Assembly (NCBI GenBank): GCA_934476085.1
Contig: CAKSNE010000004.1
Span: forward strand, 1-64,000
Origin: an uncultured Eubacteriales bacterium
Lineage (GTDB): Bacteria > Bacillota > Clostridia > Oscillospirales > Acutalibacteraceae
Reading direction: 5' to 3'
Length of the DNA: 64,000 nt
Part shown: in pieces, positions 1 to 9,367 of the stretch
Layout of the letters: each line of letters opens with the position of its first letter
Numbering within the stretch: the first letter of the stretch is position 1
The notes under the pieces: model-generated
What the model was told of the DNA's origin: nothing
The model's database searches: none
What the model saw: the letters and a program-made list of their open reading frames with translations, nothing else
Made by a program: the position numbers and the translations under genes

Positions 1-60
1 TGCTAATAGGAGCAAATCAAGATATTGTTTTTTATTTTCTTTAACTTCAATAATTTTCAT
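1..60 (-). CDS. N-terminal fragment of a probable GNAT-type acetyltransferase (runs off the window)
   Basis: An ATG on the minus strand at 58-60 opens a frame that leaves the left edge after 20 codons. It starts MKIIEVKENKKQYLD and continues LLLLA. An AGGTG ribosome-binding site lies six bases upstream. A short beta strand followed by a helix carrying 'YLDLLLLA' is typical of the first secondary-structure elements of GNAT N-acetyltransferases. The substrate cannot be guessed from so little. The family call is an inference from 20 residues; that this is a real gene start is better supported than the family. Confidence 0.45.
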   Translation of the reverse strand, partial: MKIIEVKENKKQYLDLLLLA

Positions 61-107
61 CAATCGCACCTACAAATCCCGATTTGTATTTCCATTCATT
101 TTAGAAA

Positions 108-136
108 ATGGGCAATCCCAATGGACTGCCCATTAA
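108..136 (-). terminator. Terminator of greA-lysS
   Basis: Inverted repeat with arms ATGGGCA (108-114) and TGCCCAT (127-133) just after the lysS stop, with T-rich sequence following on the minus strand. It separates lysS from the acetyltransferase gene. Confidence 0.7.
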
Positions 137-138
137 AA

Positions 139-1632
139 TTATTTATTCAACTGTTTCATTGTTGGGAATAATAGAACGTCACGGATTGCCGGTGAATCTG
201 TAAGCAACATACACATTCTATCAATACCATAACCGATACCGCCTGTTGGAGGCATACCGATTTCAAGCGCATTTAAGAAGTCTTCATCAGTATGATTTGC
301 TTCTTCATCGCCTGCGGCAAACAATTCTTCCTGTGCTTTAAAGCGTTCACGCTGATCGATTGGGTCGTTAAGTTCTGAATAAGCGTTAGCCATTTCCCAA
401 CCGTTCATAAAGAACTCAAAACGCTCAACATACTCAGGATTTTCAGGTTTTTTCTTTGTAAGCGGAGAAATTTCTATTGGATGATCCATTACAAAAGTAG
501 GCTGAACTAAATGTTCTTCAACAAATTCTTCAAAGAAGAGATTTAAGATGTCGCCTTTTTTGTGATGGTCTTCATACTCGATATGCTTCTCATCAGCAAT
601 AGCTCTTGCTTCTTCAAGAGTTTTAATTTCATTAAAGTCAACGCCTGAATATTTTTTAACTGCATCAACCATAGTAATTCTTTCAAAAGGTTTGCCAAGA
701 TCCATTTCAATGCCGTTATAAGTAATAGTTGTTGTACCTAATACTTCTTTAGCAACATAACGATACATTTCTTCAGTTAAATCCATCATACCGTGGTAAT
801 CGGTATAAGCCTGATAAAGTTCCATCAAAGTAAATTCAGGGTTATGACGGGTATCAAGACCTTCGTTACGGAAAACTCGACCGATTTCATAAACACGCTC
901 AAGACCGCCGACAATAAGTCTTTTCAAATATAATTCAAGTGAAATACGAAGTTTTAAATCTTCATCAAGTGCATTGAAATGAGTTTCAAAAGGACGAGCA
1001 GCAGCACCGCCTGCATTTGAAACGAGCATTGGAGTTTCAACTTCCATAAATCCTTTTTCATCAAGGAATTTACGGATTGTGCTGATAATCTTTGAACGCT
1101 TAATGAAAGTATCTTTTACTTCATCATTCATAATAAGGTCAACATATCTTTGACGGTATCTTGTATCGGTATTAGTAAGACCGTGATACTTTTCAGGCAA
1201 CACCTGTAAGCTTTTTGAAAGCAAGGTTACACTTGATGCATGAATAGAAATCTCGCCTGTTTTGGTTTTGAAAACTTCACCTTTAATACCAACAATATCG
1301 CCGACATCGTATTTTTTAAAGTCTTTATAAGAATCTTCGCCGATGCAATCTCTTGCAACATAAGACTGAATATTGCCTTTTAAATCAGAAATATTACAGA
1401 AAGATGCTTTACCCATAACACGCTTTGACATAATTCTGCCGGCGCAGCTAACTTCTTTACCCTCGAAAGCGTCAAAATTAGCTTTAATATCACCGCTGTG
1501 AGCAGTTACATCATATTTTGTAATAACAAAAGGATCTTTTCCCTCTGCCTGAAAGTTATTAAATTTTTCACGGCGAAGCTTTAAAATTTCATTTAAATCC
1601 TTTTCGCCTTGTGGCTGATTATTTTGTGCCAT
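139..1632 (-). CDS. lysS: Lysine--tRNA ligase, class II
   Basis: Charges tRNA-Lys with lysine in the cytoplasm. The 497-residue product has the usual length. An OB-fold anticodon-binding domain fills about residues 60-150 and the class II catalytic core the rest. Visible class II signatures are '[23 protein letters not shown]' in part (motif 1, about 180-200), '[15 protein letters not shown]' (motif 2, about 257-271) and the C-terminal '[12 protein letters not shown]' (motif 3). An AGGAGAG ribosome-binding site about nine bases upstream supports the start. It lies 25 bp after greA and probably shares its promoter, a pairing common in Firmicutes. Nothing suggests a paralogue such as PoxA, because the full anticodon domain is present. 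Confidence 0.97.
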   Translation of the reverse strand: MAQNNQPQGEKDLNEILKLRREKFNNFQAEGKDPFVITKYDVTAHSGDIKANFDAFEGKEVSCAGRIMSKRVMGKASFCNISDLKGNIQSYVARDCIGEDSYKDFKKYDVGDIVGIKGEVFKTKTGEISIHASSVTLLSKSLQVLPEKYHGLTNTDTRYRQRYVDLIMNDEVKDTFIKRSKIISTIRKFLDEKGFMEVETPMLVSNAGGAAARPFETHFNALDEDLKLRISLELYLKRLIVGGLERVYEIGRVFRNEGLDTRHNPEFTLMELYQAYTDYHGMMDLTEEMYRYVAKEVLGTTTITYNGIEMDLGKPFERITMVDAVKKYSGVDFNEIKTLEEARAIADEKHIEYEDHHKKGDILNLFFEEFVEEHLVQPTFVMDHPIEISPLTKKKPENPEYVERFEFFMNGWEMANAYSELNDPIDQRERFKAQEELFAAGDEEANHTDEDFLNALEIGMPPTGGIGYGIDRMCMLLTDSPAIRDVLLFPTMKQLNK

Positions 1633-1657
1633 TTATTTTCTCTCTCCTAACGGGATT

Positions 1658-2137
1658 TTATTTTTTCTTAATGATTTTAACAATCTTAAATTCAAGTTCG
1701 CCTTGCGGTGTTTCGGCAACAACAGTTTCGCCTTCTTTATGACCTAAAAGTGCTGCACCGATTGGTGATTCATCAGAAATTTTACCGCCCATTGGGTCAG
1801 CTTCTGCAGTACCAACGATTTTGTACTCGGTTTCTTCGCCGAGTTCAACATCTAAAACAACAACATTTGTACCGATATTTACAACTTTAGAACGAGTTGT
1901 ACCCTCGTCAATGATAATATGGTTTTTGATAATAGCTTCAATCTCATTAATTCTGTTTTCGAGTTTAGCCTGGTCATTTTTGGCTTCATCATATTCAGAG
2001 TTTTCAGACAAGTCACCGAAAGAACGAGCAACTTTAATCTTTTCAGCAATTTCAGCTCTTCCTTCAACTTTTAAATAATCTAACTCGTCTTTTAATTTTT
2101 GTAAACCCTCTTTGGTAATTTTTATATCTTTAGCCAT
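1658..2137 (-). CDS. greA: Transcription elongation factor GreA
   Basis: Binds the secondary channel of RNA polymerase and stimulates cleavage of backtracked RNA. The 159-residue length is standard. The N-terminal coiled coil (about 1-75) carries the acidic tip in 'SFGDLSENSEYDEAK', including the DLSEN..EY residues that reach the active site. The C-terminal FKBP-like domain includes 'ISDESPIGAALLGHKEGE'. It is the first gene of the greA-lysS unit and has its own strong promoter (2179-2207). GreB or a Gfh factor is unlikely because the acidic tip is intact. Confidence 0.97.
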   Translation of the reverse strand: MAKDIKITKEGLQKLKDELDYLKVEGRAEIAEKIKVARSFGDLSENSEYDEAKNDQAKLENRINEIEAIIKNHIIIDEGTTRSKVVNIGTNVVVLDVELGEETEYKIVGTAEADPMGGKISDESPIGAALLGHKEGETVVAETPQGELEFKIVKIIKKK

Positions 2138-2178
2138 AGTAGTTTTCTCCTCAGTTTAATTTATAACAGTATTATTAA

Positions 2179-2207
2179 ATTATATAAAATTTTCAAAACT
2201 TTGTCAA
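2179..2207 (-). promoter_or_regulatory. Sigma-A type promoter of greA-lysS
   Basis: On the minus strand a perfect -35 TTGACA (2202-2207) and a perfect -10 TATAAT (2179-2184) are separated by 17 bases, followed by an AT-rich leader and a GAGGAG ribosome-binding site before greA. Confidence 0.85.
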
Positions 2208-2222
2208 GAATTTAAAAAGATT

Positions 2223-2762
2223 TTATTTTGAAAATACAGTTTTATAATTGTCAATACACTCTTTAATAATATTAATTGCATCATCTTCGCCTTTAATAGC
2301 ATTAACCTTTGTTGAAACACCTTCGAGTGTTTTATAAACTTCAAAAAAGTTTGAAACTTCATCAAAAAGATGTTTCGGCAACTGATAAATTGAATCATAA
2401 CAATTAAATGAAGGATCATGAACAGGTACCGCAATAACTTTTTCATCGTGTGCTTCACCGTCGGTCATTTCGAGAACGCCGATAGGCTTGCACTCAACTA
2501 ATGTAAGCGGAATAATCGACTCCTGGCAAATTACCAAAACATCAAGCGGGTCCTTATCATCAGCATAAGTAAGTGGAATAAAACCATAATTAGCCGGATA
2601 ATGAGTTGAAGTATATAAAACTCTGTCTAATCTCAAAAGACCTGTTTCTTTATCAAGTTCATATTTATTTTTACCGCCTTTAGAAATTTCAATTACTGCA
2701 GTAAATCTTTCAGGCGTAACTCTTTTTTCGCTTATATCGTGCCAAACATTCATTTTAAACAC
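2223..2762 (-). CDS. ppa: Inorganic pyrophosphatase, family I
   Basis: Hydrolyses pyrophosphate to phosphate and pulls biosynthetic reactions forward. The family I core is visible: 'KYELDKETGLLRLDRVLYTSTHYPANYGFIP' in part, then 'DDKDPLDVLVI', which holds the Asp cluster that binds Mg, and 'KVIAVPVHDP'. The length (176-179 residues) fits the family. The start is uncertain. A GTG at 2762 has a GAAAG box four bases upstream, while an ATG nine bases further in (giving MNVWHDI) has weaker spacing. The gene is monocistronic, with its own promoter at 2789-2817. Confidence 0.93.
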   Translation of the reverse strand: MFKMNVWHDISEKRVTPERFTAVIEISKGGKNKYELDKETGLLRLDRVLYTSTHYPANYGFIPLTYADDKDPLDVLVICQESIIPLTLVECKPIGVLEMTDGEAHDEKVIAVPVHDPSFNCYDSIYQLPKHLFDEVSNFFEVYKTLEGVSTKVNAIKGEDDAINIIKECIDNYKTVFSK

Positions 2763-2788
2763 ACAACTTTCTTTTTTATAATAAGATA

Positions 2789-2817
2789 ATTATATCAAAA
2801 TAATACTTAAAAAGCAA
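2789..2817 (-). promoter_or_regulatory. Promoter of ppa
   Basis: Minus strand -35 TTGCTT (2812-2817), 17-base spacer and -10 TATAAT (2789-2794). The -35 lies inside a perfect inverted repeat (2802-2830). Confidence 0.65.
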
Positions 2818-2830
2818 CTTTTTAAGTATT
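2802..2830. repeat. Perfect 13-bp inverted repeat over the ppa -35 box
   Basis: Arms AATACTTAAAAAG (2802-2814) and CTTTTTAAGTATT (2818-2830) flank a three-base spacer. There is no clean U-tract outside the stem, so it may be an operator rather than a terminator. Its right arm is only 40 bp from the galT terminator. Confidence 0.6.
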
Positions 2831-2869
2831 ATCTATGATATTTTTCTCAAAATTCTCTTGATTTGTTAT

Positions 2870-2904
2870 AAAAAATAGCTTTACCTTTTGGTAAAGCTAT
2901 TTTT
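2870..2904 (-). terminator. Terminator of galK-galT
   Basis: Near-perfect hairpin of A-rich and T-rich arms around AGCTTTACC/GGTAAAGCT, immediately after the galT stop. It is symmetrical and could work in both directions. Confidence 0.85.
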
Positions 2905-2905
2905 A

Positions 2906-3880
2906 CTACATATTTTTTTCGATAAATCTTTTATGTGCTTCTCTTAACTCTTCAGCTTTTGCTTCAGGAGCAGTTGGGTTACAATGTGCCCAAGCGCCAG
3001 TTTCAGAAGAAGCGTTAAACTTAATTTTATCAGCAGAACGCATTGGTGGGAAGAACTCAACATGGAAGTGGAAATACTCTGATGGATCTTCTCCGTTTAC
3101 AGGTGCGTTATGCATACACATCATATAAGGGAATTTAAAACCAAACAAGCTGTCAAGCATACCGGTTGTTTCTTTCATAACTTTTGCAAAATCTCTTTTT
3201 TCTTCATCAGTAAACTCTGCAATGTTAGAAATATGACGGTTAGCCATAATATAAACACCGTAAGGATATTCGCAGAAAAATGGCAAAAATACTGTAAAAT
3301 GTTCTGTTTTAAAGATTATTCTCTTTTCTGCTTCTGTTTCTTTTTCAAGCATATCGCAGAAAATACATTTACCATTTTCGCTTAAATATTTTTTAGCGCT
3401 GTTTACTTCAAGCTGAAGTTTTTTAGGAACTACTGAGTAGCCGTAAATTTGACCATGTGGGTGAGGCATTGTTACGCCAACTGCTTCGCCGCGGTTTTCA
3501 AAAATAAATACATATTTAATTTTATCATCAGCTTTAATTGCATTAAATCTTTCAATCCAAAGATCAACAAGCTTTGAAATATGATCAACTGAAAGTTCAG
3601 GTAAAGTTACAGTATGTTCAGGTGAATAAAGAATTACTTCACACTTACCGTAAGCAGGTTTTACCTTGAAAAAGTCTGTTGCAACATCATCAGGCTCCGG
3701 TGGATTTTGTGATAAAGCCGGAAAATCATTATCATATTCGTAAACATCAAATTGATCAGGAACTTTTCCTGAACCTGGACAAAACGGACACCAATCTTTT
3801 GGCATTTGCGGTCTGTTTTGTCTATGAGAAGCTATCATTACCCAGTCTTCAATTAGTGGGTGCCATCTTAATTCTGCCAT
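2906..3880 (-). CDS. galT: Galactose-1-phosphate uridylyltransferase
   Basis: Leloir pathway enzyme exchanging UMP between UDP-glucose and galactose-1-phosphate. The 324 residues include the HIT-superfamily active site 'TMPHPHGQIYG' (about 138-148), whose HPH histidine carries the UMP. Zinc-ligand cysteines are seen in 'WCPFCPGSG' near the N terminus. A second conserved part is 'APVNGEDPSEYFHFHVEF'. This is the class 1, GalT-like form rather than the unrelated type found in lactobacilli. It follows galK by 36 bp in one operon. No galE or galM is seen nearby, so UDP-galactose epimerase must be encoded elsewhere. Confidence 0.95.
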   Translation of the reverse strand: MAELRWHPLIEDWVMIASHRQNRPQMPKDWCPFCPGSGKVPDQFDVYEYDNDFPALSQNPPEPDDVATDFFKVKPAYGKCEVILYSPEHTVTLPELSVDHISKLVDLWIERFNAIKADDKIKYVFIFENRGEAVGVTMPHPHGQIYGYSVVPKKLQLEVNSAKKYLSENGKCIFCDMLEKETEAEKRIIFKTEHFTVFLPFFCEYPYGVYIMANRHISNIAEFTDEEKRDFAKVMKETTGMLDSLFGFKFPYMMCMHNAPVNGEDPSEYFHFHVEFFPPMRSADKIKFNASSETGAWAHCNPTAPEAKAEELREAHKRFIEKNM

Positions 3881-3916
3881 TTATATCAATCTCCTAAAAA
3901 TAAAATTCTCTTAAAA

Positions 3917-5212
3917 TTAATCAAACAAATCAGGTGTCACTTCTACACCGCCGACAGGGCGAACAGAAAGAACATAACATTTGTCTTTACCAAATACTTT
4001 TTCAATTTCAGTTTTATATGTATCCAAAATCTCATTTGGAACAAATGCTTGAATTGTGCCTGCAAAACCGCCGCCGTGAACACGGAAAGCACCCTTACCG
4101 TCTAAAATCTTTTCTGTTAATGTAAGTGCTAAAGTAAGACCTTGTTCATGCGGATCGCTTGCTGAAAATACATTTTGCAAACATTGTAACGAAGAACGTC
4201 CCGACTCTTTAATAATAGCCTTAAACTGTTCAAAATCGTTAGCTTTTAAAGCGTTTTTAAGTGCTATTGCTCTACGGTTATCATTAAAGAAGTGAATTGC
4301 TCTTAATATTGCTCTGTCATTAGTTTTTTCACGAAGCTCGCTGATTTTTGAGTAAAATTCTGTTTCGTCAACATCTCTAAGCACAGATTTACCAAAGAAT
4401 TTTGCAACTTCTTTCATTTCATAAGGAACTGCCGCATAATCAGGGGTTAAGTCAGCGTGGCATCCGCCTGTATCAACAATACAAAGTGAATGATTAACAG
4501 CACCAAAGTCAAAATCAACTTTTTCAATAGAAGGATTTGTCGGATCATTAAAGTCTATTCCAACGAAACCGCCATAAGAACAAGCCATTTGGTCCATAAG
4601 ACCGCAAGGTTTGTTAAAGAAATTATTTTCAGAATACTGTGAAACAATCGCTTTTTCAACAGAATCCATTTTTTCATCATTATAAAGTGTATTCAAAAGT
4701 GTACAAATAAGAATTTCAAAAGCCGCTGACGAAGAAAGCCCCGAACCTTTTAACACATTTGAAGTTGTATAAGCGTCAAAACCGCCTATTTCATAACCTA
4801 ATTCATGAAATCTTGCAGCCACACCGCGAATCAATGCCGGTGCATGCTCAATTTCTTCAGTTTGTGGAGTTAAGATACTTAAATCAATAATATCTTCTTT
4901 AAAGCCTTCTGATTGAACTCTTATAACACCTGAATCATTTTTTCTTACAACCGCAATAACATCGAGATCAACACCTGCTGCTAAAACACAACCGTGTTGA
5001 TGGTCGGTATGGTTACCGCCTACCTCTGTTCTGCCCGGAGCAGAGAACAACTGCAAATTATCAGTATATCCGTATTTGTCAACAAATTTATCTATAACAT
5101 TGCAATATCTTTTTGCAACATCTTTTCCATTAGGATATAATTTTTTAAACGTTTTGTCATATTTACCTGAAATAAGGTCATTTTTTAATGTTTCCGCACT
5201 ACACATAGCCAT
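3917..5212 (-). CDS. galK: Galactokinase
   Basis: Phosphorylates galactose at C1 with ATP and is the first committed step of the Leloir pathway. It is a GHMP kinase of 431 residues, slightly longer than the usual 380-400. Motifs visible are the substrate-binding 'SAPGRTEVGGNHTDHQHG' (about 58-75), the phosphate loop 'KGSGLSSSAAFE' (about 155-166) and the C-terminal 'RVHGGGFAGTIQAFV'. It has its own promoter (5242-5270) and a GGAG ribosome-binding site. It precedes galT in the usual galKT order. Confidence 0.95.
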   Translation of the reverse strand: MAMCSAETLKNDLISGKYDKTFKKLYPNGKDVAKRYCNVIDKFVDKYGYTDNLQLFSAPGRTEVGGNHTDHQHGCVLAAGVDLDVIAVVRKNDSGVIRVQSEGFKEDIIDLSILTPQTEEIEHAPALIRGVAARFHELGYEIGGFDAYTTSNVLKGSGLSSSAAFEILICTLLNTLYNDEKMDSVEKAIVSQYSENNFFNKPCGLMDQMACSYGGFVGIDFNDPTNPSIEKVDFDFGAVNHSLCIVDTGGCHADLTPDYAAVPYEMKEVAKFFGKSVLRDVDETEFYSKISELREKTNDRAILRAIHFFNDNRRAIALKNALKANDFEQFKAIIKESGRSSLQCLQNVFSASDPHEQGLTLALTLTEKILDGKGAFRVHGGGFAGTIQAFVPNEILDTYKTEIEKVFGKDKCYVLSVRPVGGVEVTPDLFD

Positions 5213-5241
5213 TATACACTCCTTTTCTCGAAATTATCTCT

Positions 5242-5270
5242 ATTGTATCATAAAATATACCATTAAACAA
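5242..5270 (-). promoter_or_regulatory. Promoter of galK-galT
   Basis: Minus strand -35 TTGTTT (5265-5270), 17-base spacer and -10 TACAAT (5242-5247). It starts about 30 bases before the galK start codon. Confidence 0.65.
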
Positions 5271-5310
5271 GCGATTTTTTTAATATTTTATTTCAAAATT
5301 TTATTACATA

Positions 5311-5344
5311 AAAAAACAACTCGTAATATTACGAGTTGTTTTTT
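5311..5344 (-). terminator. Strong terminator of the esterase gene
   Basis: Perfect hairpin: AAAAAACAACTCGTAAT and its exact complement, ending in a run of T. It sits 14 bp after the esterase stop. Confidence 0.9.
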
Positions 5345-5358
5345 AACATATCAATTAT

Positions 5359-8300
5359 CTATGACTCTTGAGATTCATCATAAGCTGTTGCAAATTTATC
5401 AATAATTGCTCTTTGTGAATCATTCAAAGATTTATAATATTCAGTATCGGCTACAACTTCTTTAGCAAGAAAAGCTACTGTTCTTGTATTTTCTTTAACG
5501 CTTGAATTATAGTGATCAGCATAGATAGTCTTTGTATAATCACCAAGCGTTACGGTTACATAACCACGACCTACAAATCTACGGTTAATATTTGAATCTT
5601 TAATATTTACTAATGAACCCACAACGCCTGTAAAGCTGTTTTCAGTGTAATAAGCAGTTGATCTAAATTCAACATTAACTTTTTTAGCAGCTGAATCAAG
5701 AGTTAATTCTTCGCCGTTAAGTAAATTTTCAGGTGAAATGAGAGTACCCATTGTTACTGTATAACCATTATCTCTTAATGAAGCAATTTTATCTGTATCA
5801 ACTTTAGTATAGAAACGGATACCAGATACTGTATTTACTCTCATTGCAGCACCTTTTTCCATTTTAACTTCACCGACAGAAACAGTTGTAAAGTTAACAT
5901 CTTTATCAATTGCAACGCTTTCACCGGCATCATAAAGTTTTTCACCGTCAAAATATCCGATAAAGCCGTTTGCAGTTGATACAGGCAATGTAAATAAGTT
6001 ATCCGAAACCGTCTGTTCAACACCGTCAATAGTTACTTTAAAGCTTGCAGCTGCTTCATAATTATAAACTACATTATCAATATAAGCATAAGTACAAGTA
6101 TTGTTACCCCATTGGTTTCTTAAGCAAATGTAGTTATAACCGTTTTCAACAGCTTTCAAGCCTTCACCTGTTGTAAGGTCGAGAGTAATTTTTTGTTTTG
6201 TTGTTGAAGGGGTTGCAGAAGCAAGACTGGCAGTAGATGTAGCCCCACCGCTTGTATTAGTTGCACCTTTTGCAAAGAAGATTTGACCTATTGATACTTT
6301 ACCTGTATCTGTCCAAATATCAAAAGTAACAGATTTAGGATTGCCGAGTGCTTTCATATCACTCATCGGAACATTAAAGCAAGCCGCCTGGTCTTGCCAA
6401 GTACCTCTGGAACCGGTTCTTGTGATTTGCATTACATAATCGCCGTCAACTTCAACATAATTTACATATCCATCTCTACTTGTCACTAAAGCACTAGACG
6501 GTCTTGAGCCTGAATCCATAGTATAAAGAACTTTTTTACCGGGAACTTCAGGAGTTGTATCCTTTGTAGTTGTTGTAGTTGAAACAGTCGTTTTTGTAGC
6601 TGTTCCGCTAGGAGTATAATCTTCAGGATAAATTAACTGTAAATCATCAAGATAGATATTATTATCAACAAGTGTAGACCAGTTGTCGTTATTATTTACA
6701 CCTGATGAAACTCTTAATTTTGTAAAGTTTTTGTAAACATCACTAGCCTTTACAGTACCATTTCCGGCACCGATTGCAAGTAAATTACCTGATTTTGAAA
6801 AATCAGACCAAAAAACAGAATACCATTCACCTTCGGTTGTAATACCAACTTTAGAAGCGCCCCATTGAGTAGCACAATAATACTTATCATTAACACTATC
6901 ATAGAATGAGAATAAAACGCCGCTTCTGTTTCCTGCAGGAGAAGCTTTATCAGCAGCAATCCAAACACGAACACCAATACTATCTTGAATTTGATCAGAA
7001 ATTGTATCGCCTTCAAATGTGATAGTAGGATTTGAATAATTACCGCCACCTTGATATTTCAACATTCTTGCTGAATTTGTAGATGTGTTATAAGGCAATC
7101 CTGCATCTGATGTAATAACAGGTGCTGATTTTGTACCGCTTTCAGCAAATGTAACATCGTTAGTATCGCTATCAGCATCATATAAAGTAACATACTTATT
7201 GTTAGCTGCCGCCGGATTTGTTGTAGTTGTAGTAGTTACTTCTGTTGGAATATCAAAATTATCAGTTACACCGGTAACAATAAGCGGAGCAGTAATTTCT
7301 TTATAAGCAGAGTTTGCATTTGCTTTTACAGTATAATCATTATAAAGAACTTTTAAGTTATCAATTGTGTACTCATAAGTACCGGTACCAAAGTAAAGAC
7401 TAAATTCAGGTTTTGAACCTTGGAAAAGCATTCTTTGATAAACATAAACGCCTGCCGAACTCATATCTTCCCAATCAAGAGTTACTTTTGTTGTGACGCC
7501 TTCCTTGACATCAAGTACCTGCTTATAAGTTTGGTCGCCACCTTTAATATAAAGGTAAGGCTTTTCGAAAGTATCGCCTGTGTTTTTATAATTAATGTAG
7601 AAACTAATTCCCTTTGTAGCATAGTTAGCATAGTCGCTAATGCTGCCGAGTGAAACTGTCGATTCAGATTGAGTGCCATCAGCAACAAATTTTGCAGCGG
7701 CTGCTGTTTCACTATCTGCATCATCAGGATCAAGCGGGCTGACCTTAGAATAAGCTACACCGCTCGGAGCAGTAACTGTGCTATCAAAGTCTTTAAACAT
7801 AGACTCTGTTTTATTAGTAGCAGTTAAAGTTGCGGTAGCGTCTGATTTTAATGCTTCAATAGGAATAATGCCTTTGTTAACAAGAAGTTGTGTAACTCTT
7901 CTTGCGGTATAGCTATGACCTGCCTGACGAGGATGACCGCCATCGTTATGACCGTTTACCATATAAAAACCGCCATAGGTTTCATTAGGATTTTCAGCCT
8001 GTAATGCTGCCTGTTCTTTGCGCATTTTTGCAAAGGCTTGTGAAACATTAGCACGAAGATTACCATTTGAAATCATATCGTGAACAAAAACAAACGAAAT
8101 GCTGTTATCTTTATAACCATCACGAATAAGTTTAATATATTTATTTAACCATTCATACCAGTAATCAACCGTTCTGTTGCCATCGTTAGTACCAAGACCT
8201 ATTAAAACAACATTAGGTTTTTGAACGCTTGAAAACTTGAATGTTCCCTCTGTATCGTTAAAACGCTCTTTTTGATAATTTGAATACATACCGGGCATTG

Positions 8301-8961
8301 TTTGACCCGATTGAGAAATAACTCTTGCTTCAGCACCAAGGTTTTCAGCGGTAAGATAAGCATAAGTTCTTGTACCATCAGAAAATCTTGAACGAGCTGT
8401 ATCAGAAATGCCGATAGCAGTTGAACTGTGACCACTTGTGATGCTATCGCCAATAGCCTCGATTATGTATTTGCTGGCAGCAGGTTTTTCGCCAAATGTA
8501 CCATTTAATTCAATTGCTTGAACAACAGTTTTAGCATTAACGGCTTCTGTCATTTTTACAACTTTAAATGTATGGTCGCCTATATCAAGTCCTTCTGCGA
8601 TTTTAACGGTAAATGTACCGTTCATAACACGAAGTCTGTTATTTTGTCTAACTCCGTCGATATAAACTGTATAATAACAGTCTTTATCATTGTCATGAGC
8701 ATTGCTGTCAGGCGAAGAACAACTTGCCTGAATTTTCAATGCAACATCGCCCGCACAGTTTGCATTAAACTCGATACCGCTTGCGGTCCAATCAAGAGCA
8801 ATACCCTCTTTAGTATCACTTGCTCTACCGAGCTTTTTAATGTTATCTTTAATGTCGATTACATTATATGATGTTAATGTCGCATTATCGGCAAACGAAA
8901 TTGAACCGATAACTGTAACCAACATCAAAATTGATAACAAAGATGATAGTAATTTCTTCAT
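5359..8961 (-). CDS. Large secreted SGNH/CE2-type carbohydrate esterase with Thr-rich linkers
   Basis: Likely removes acetyl groups from plant polysaccharides outside the cell. The 1200-residue protein starts with a signal peptide (about 1-24). A jelly-roll module typical of carbohydrate esterase family 2 follows (about 35-155), then an SGNH hydrolase domain (about 165-365) with nucleophile Ser173 in 'AIGDSITSG', block 'GLGTNDG' (257-261 region) and the Asp340-x-x-His343 pair. Then come three beta-sandwich, carbohydrate-binding-like modules split by Thr-rich linkers near 577 and 800, and a C-terminal domain (about 1045-1200) of unknown function. No dockerin, SLH or sortase motif is seen, so it is probably released or held by binding modules. 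It is monocistronic, and the activity is inferred from the fold. Confidence 0.82.
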   Translation of the reverse strand: MKKLLSSLLSILMLVTVIGSISFADNATLTSYNVIDIKDNIKKLGRASDTKEGIALDWTASGIEFNANCAGDVALKIQASCSSPDSNAHDNDKDCYYTVYIDGVRQNNRLRVMNGTFTVKIAEGLDIGDHTFKVVKMTEAVNAKTVVQAIELNGTFGEKPAASKYIIEAIGDSITSGHSSTAIGISDTARSRFSDGTRTYAYLTAENLGAEARVISQSGQTMPGMYSNYQKERFNDTEGTFKFSSVQKPNVVLIGLGTNDGNRTVDYWYEWLNKYIKLIRDGYKDNSISFVFVHDMISNGNLRANVSQAFAKMRKEQAALQAENPNETYGGFYMVNGHNDGGHPRQAGHSYTARRVTQLLVNKGIIPIEALKSDATATLTATNKTESMFKDFDSTVTAPSGVAYSKVSPLDPDDADSETAAAAKFVADGTQSESTVSLGSISDYANYATKGISFYINYKNTGDTFEKPYLYIKGGDQTYKQVLDVKEGVTTKVTLDWEDMSSAGVYVYQRMLFQGSKPEFSLYFGTGTYEYTIDNLKVLYNDYTVKANANSAYKEITAPLIVTGVTDNFDIPTEVTTTTTTNPAAANNKYVTLYDADSDTNDVTFAESGTKSAPVITSDAGLPYNTSTNSARMLKYQGGGNYSNPTITFEGDTISDQIQDSIGVRVWIAADKASPAGNRSGVLFSFYDSVNDKYYCATQWGASKVGITTEGEWYSVFWSDFSKSGNLLAIGAGNGTVKASDVYKNFTKLRVSSGVNNNDNWSTLVDNNIYLDDLQLIYPEDYTPSGTATKTTVSTTTTTKDTTPEVPGKKVLYTMDSGSRPSSALVTSRDGYVNYVEVDGDYVMQITRTGSRGTWQDQAACFNVPMSDMKALGNPKSVTFDIWTDTGKVSIGQIFFAKGATNTSGGATSTASLASATPSTTKQKITLDLTTGEGLKAVENGYNYICLRNQWGNNTCTYAYIDNVVYNYEAAASFKVTIDGVEQTVSDNLFTLPVSTANGFIGYFDGEKLYDAGESVAIDKDVNFTTVSVGEVKMEKGAAMRVNTVSGIRFYTKVDTDKIASLRDNGYTVTMGTLISPENLLNGEELTLDSAAKKVNVEFRSTAYYTENSFTGVVGSLVNIKDSNINRRFVGRGYVTVTLGDYTKTIYADHYNSSVKENTRTVAFLAKEVVADTEYYKSLNDSQRAIIDKFATAYDESQES

Positions 8962-9003
8962 ATCCTAAAACACTCCTTTTATTTATGCATCTTTAGTCTT
9001 CTA

Positions 9004-9032
9004 ATTATGTAATAAAAAAACAACCAATTCAA
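9004..9032 (-). promoter_or_regulatory. Possible promoter of the esterase gene
   Basis: Minus strand -35 TTGAAT (9027-9032), 17-base spacer and -10 CATAAT (9004-9009), about 40 bases before the esterase start, which has an AAAGGAG ribosome-binding site. The rest of 9033-9203 is very AT-rich and shows no gene. Confidence 0.5.
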
Positions 9033-9203
9033 TTGCGAAAGGAGCATTTAATTATTGCATAATCAGCATTTTTATATTGCATTTGAACAAAAAACTAAAC
9101 AAAAATTTGAAAAATAAAATAAATTTTCGATTTATTTTAATAAGGTATAAATTATATTAATTTTTTTATTTTAAACAACAAAAAATAATTTTTTAAAAAA
9201 TGC

Positions 9204-9232
9204 TTGACATTTTGTAATAACTATGGTATATT
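9204..9232 (+). promoter_or_regulatory. Promoter of the tRNA-Thr/tRNA-Tyr pair
   Basis: Perfect -35 TTGACA (9204-9209), 17-base spacer and -10 TATATT (9227-9232), 32 bases before the tRNA-Thr 5' end. Confidence 0.8.
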
Positions 9233-9264
9233 ATTTAGGCGCTTGAAAAAGCGTTTATAGATAA

Positions 9265-9340
9265 GCTGGTGTAGCTCAGTTGGTAGAGCAGCTGATTTGT
9301 AATCAGCAGGTCGGGGGTTCAAGTCCGTCCACCAGCTCCA
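9265..9340 (+). tRNA. tRNA-Thr (anticodon TGT)
   Basis: A 76-base cloverleaf: acceptor GCTGGTG pairs with CACCAGC, the D-arm holds AGCTCAGTTGGTAGAGC, the anticodon loop is TTTGTAA with anticodon TGT, and the T-loop is GTTCAAGTC. The CCA end is encoded. It is transcribed with the following tRNA-Tyr. Confidence 0.96.
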
Positions 9341-9367
9341 TCTCTTTTTATAGAGAAAATTTAATAT

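Noticed and set aside
5359..8961. Dockerin or cellulosome component
   Set aside because: No duplicated calcium-binding dockerin repeat is seen anywhere in the 1200 residues.
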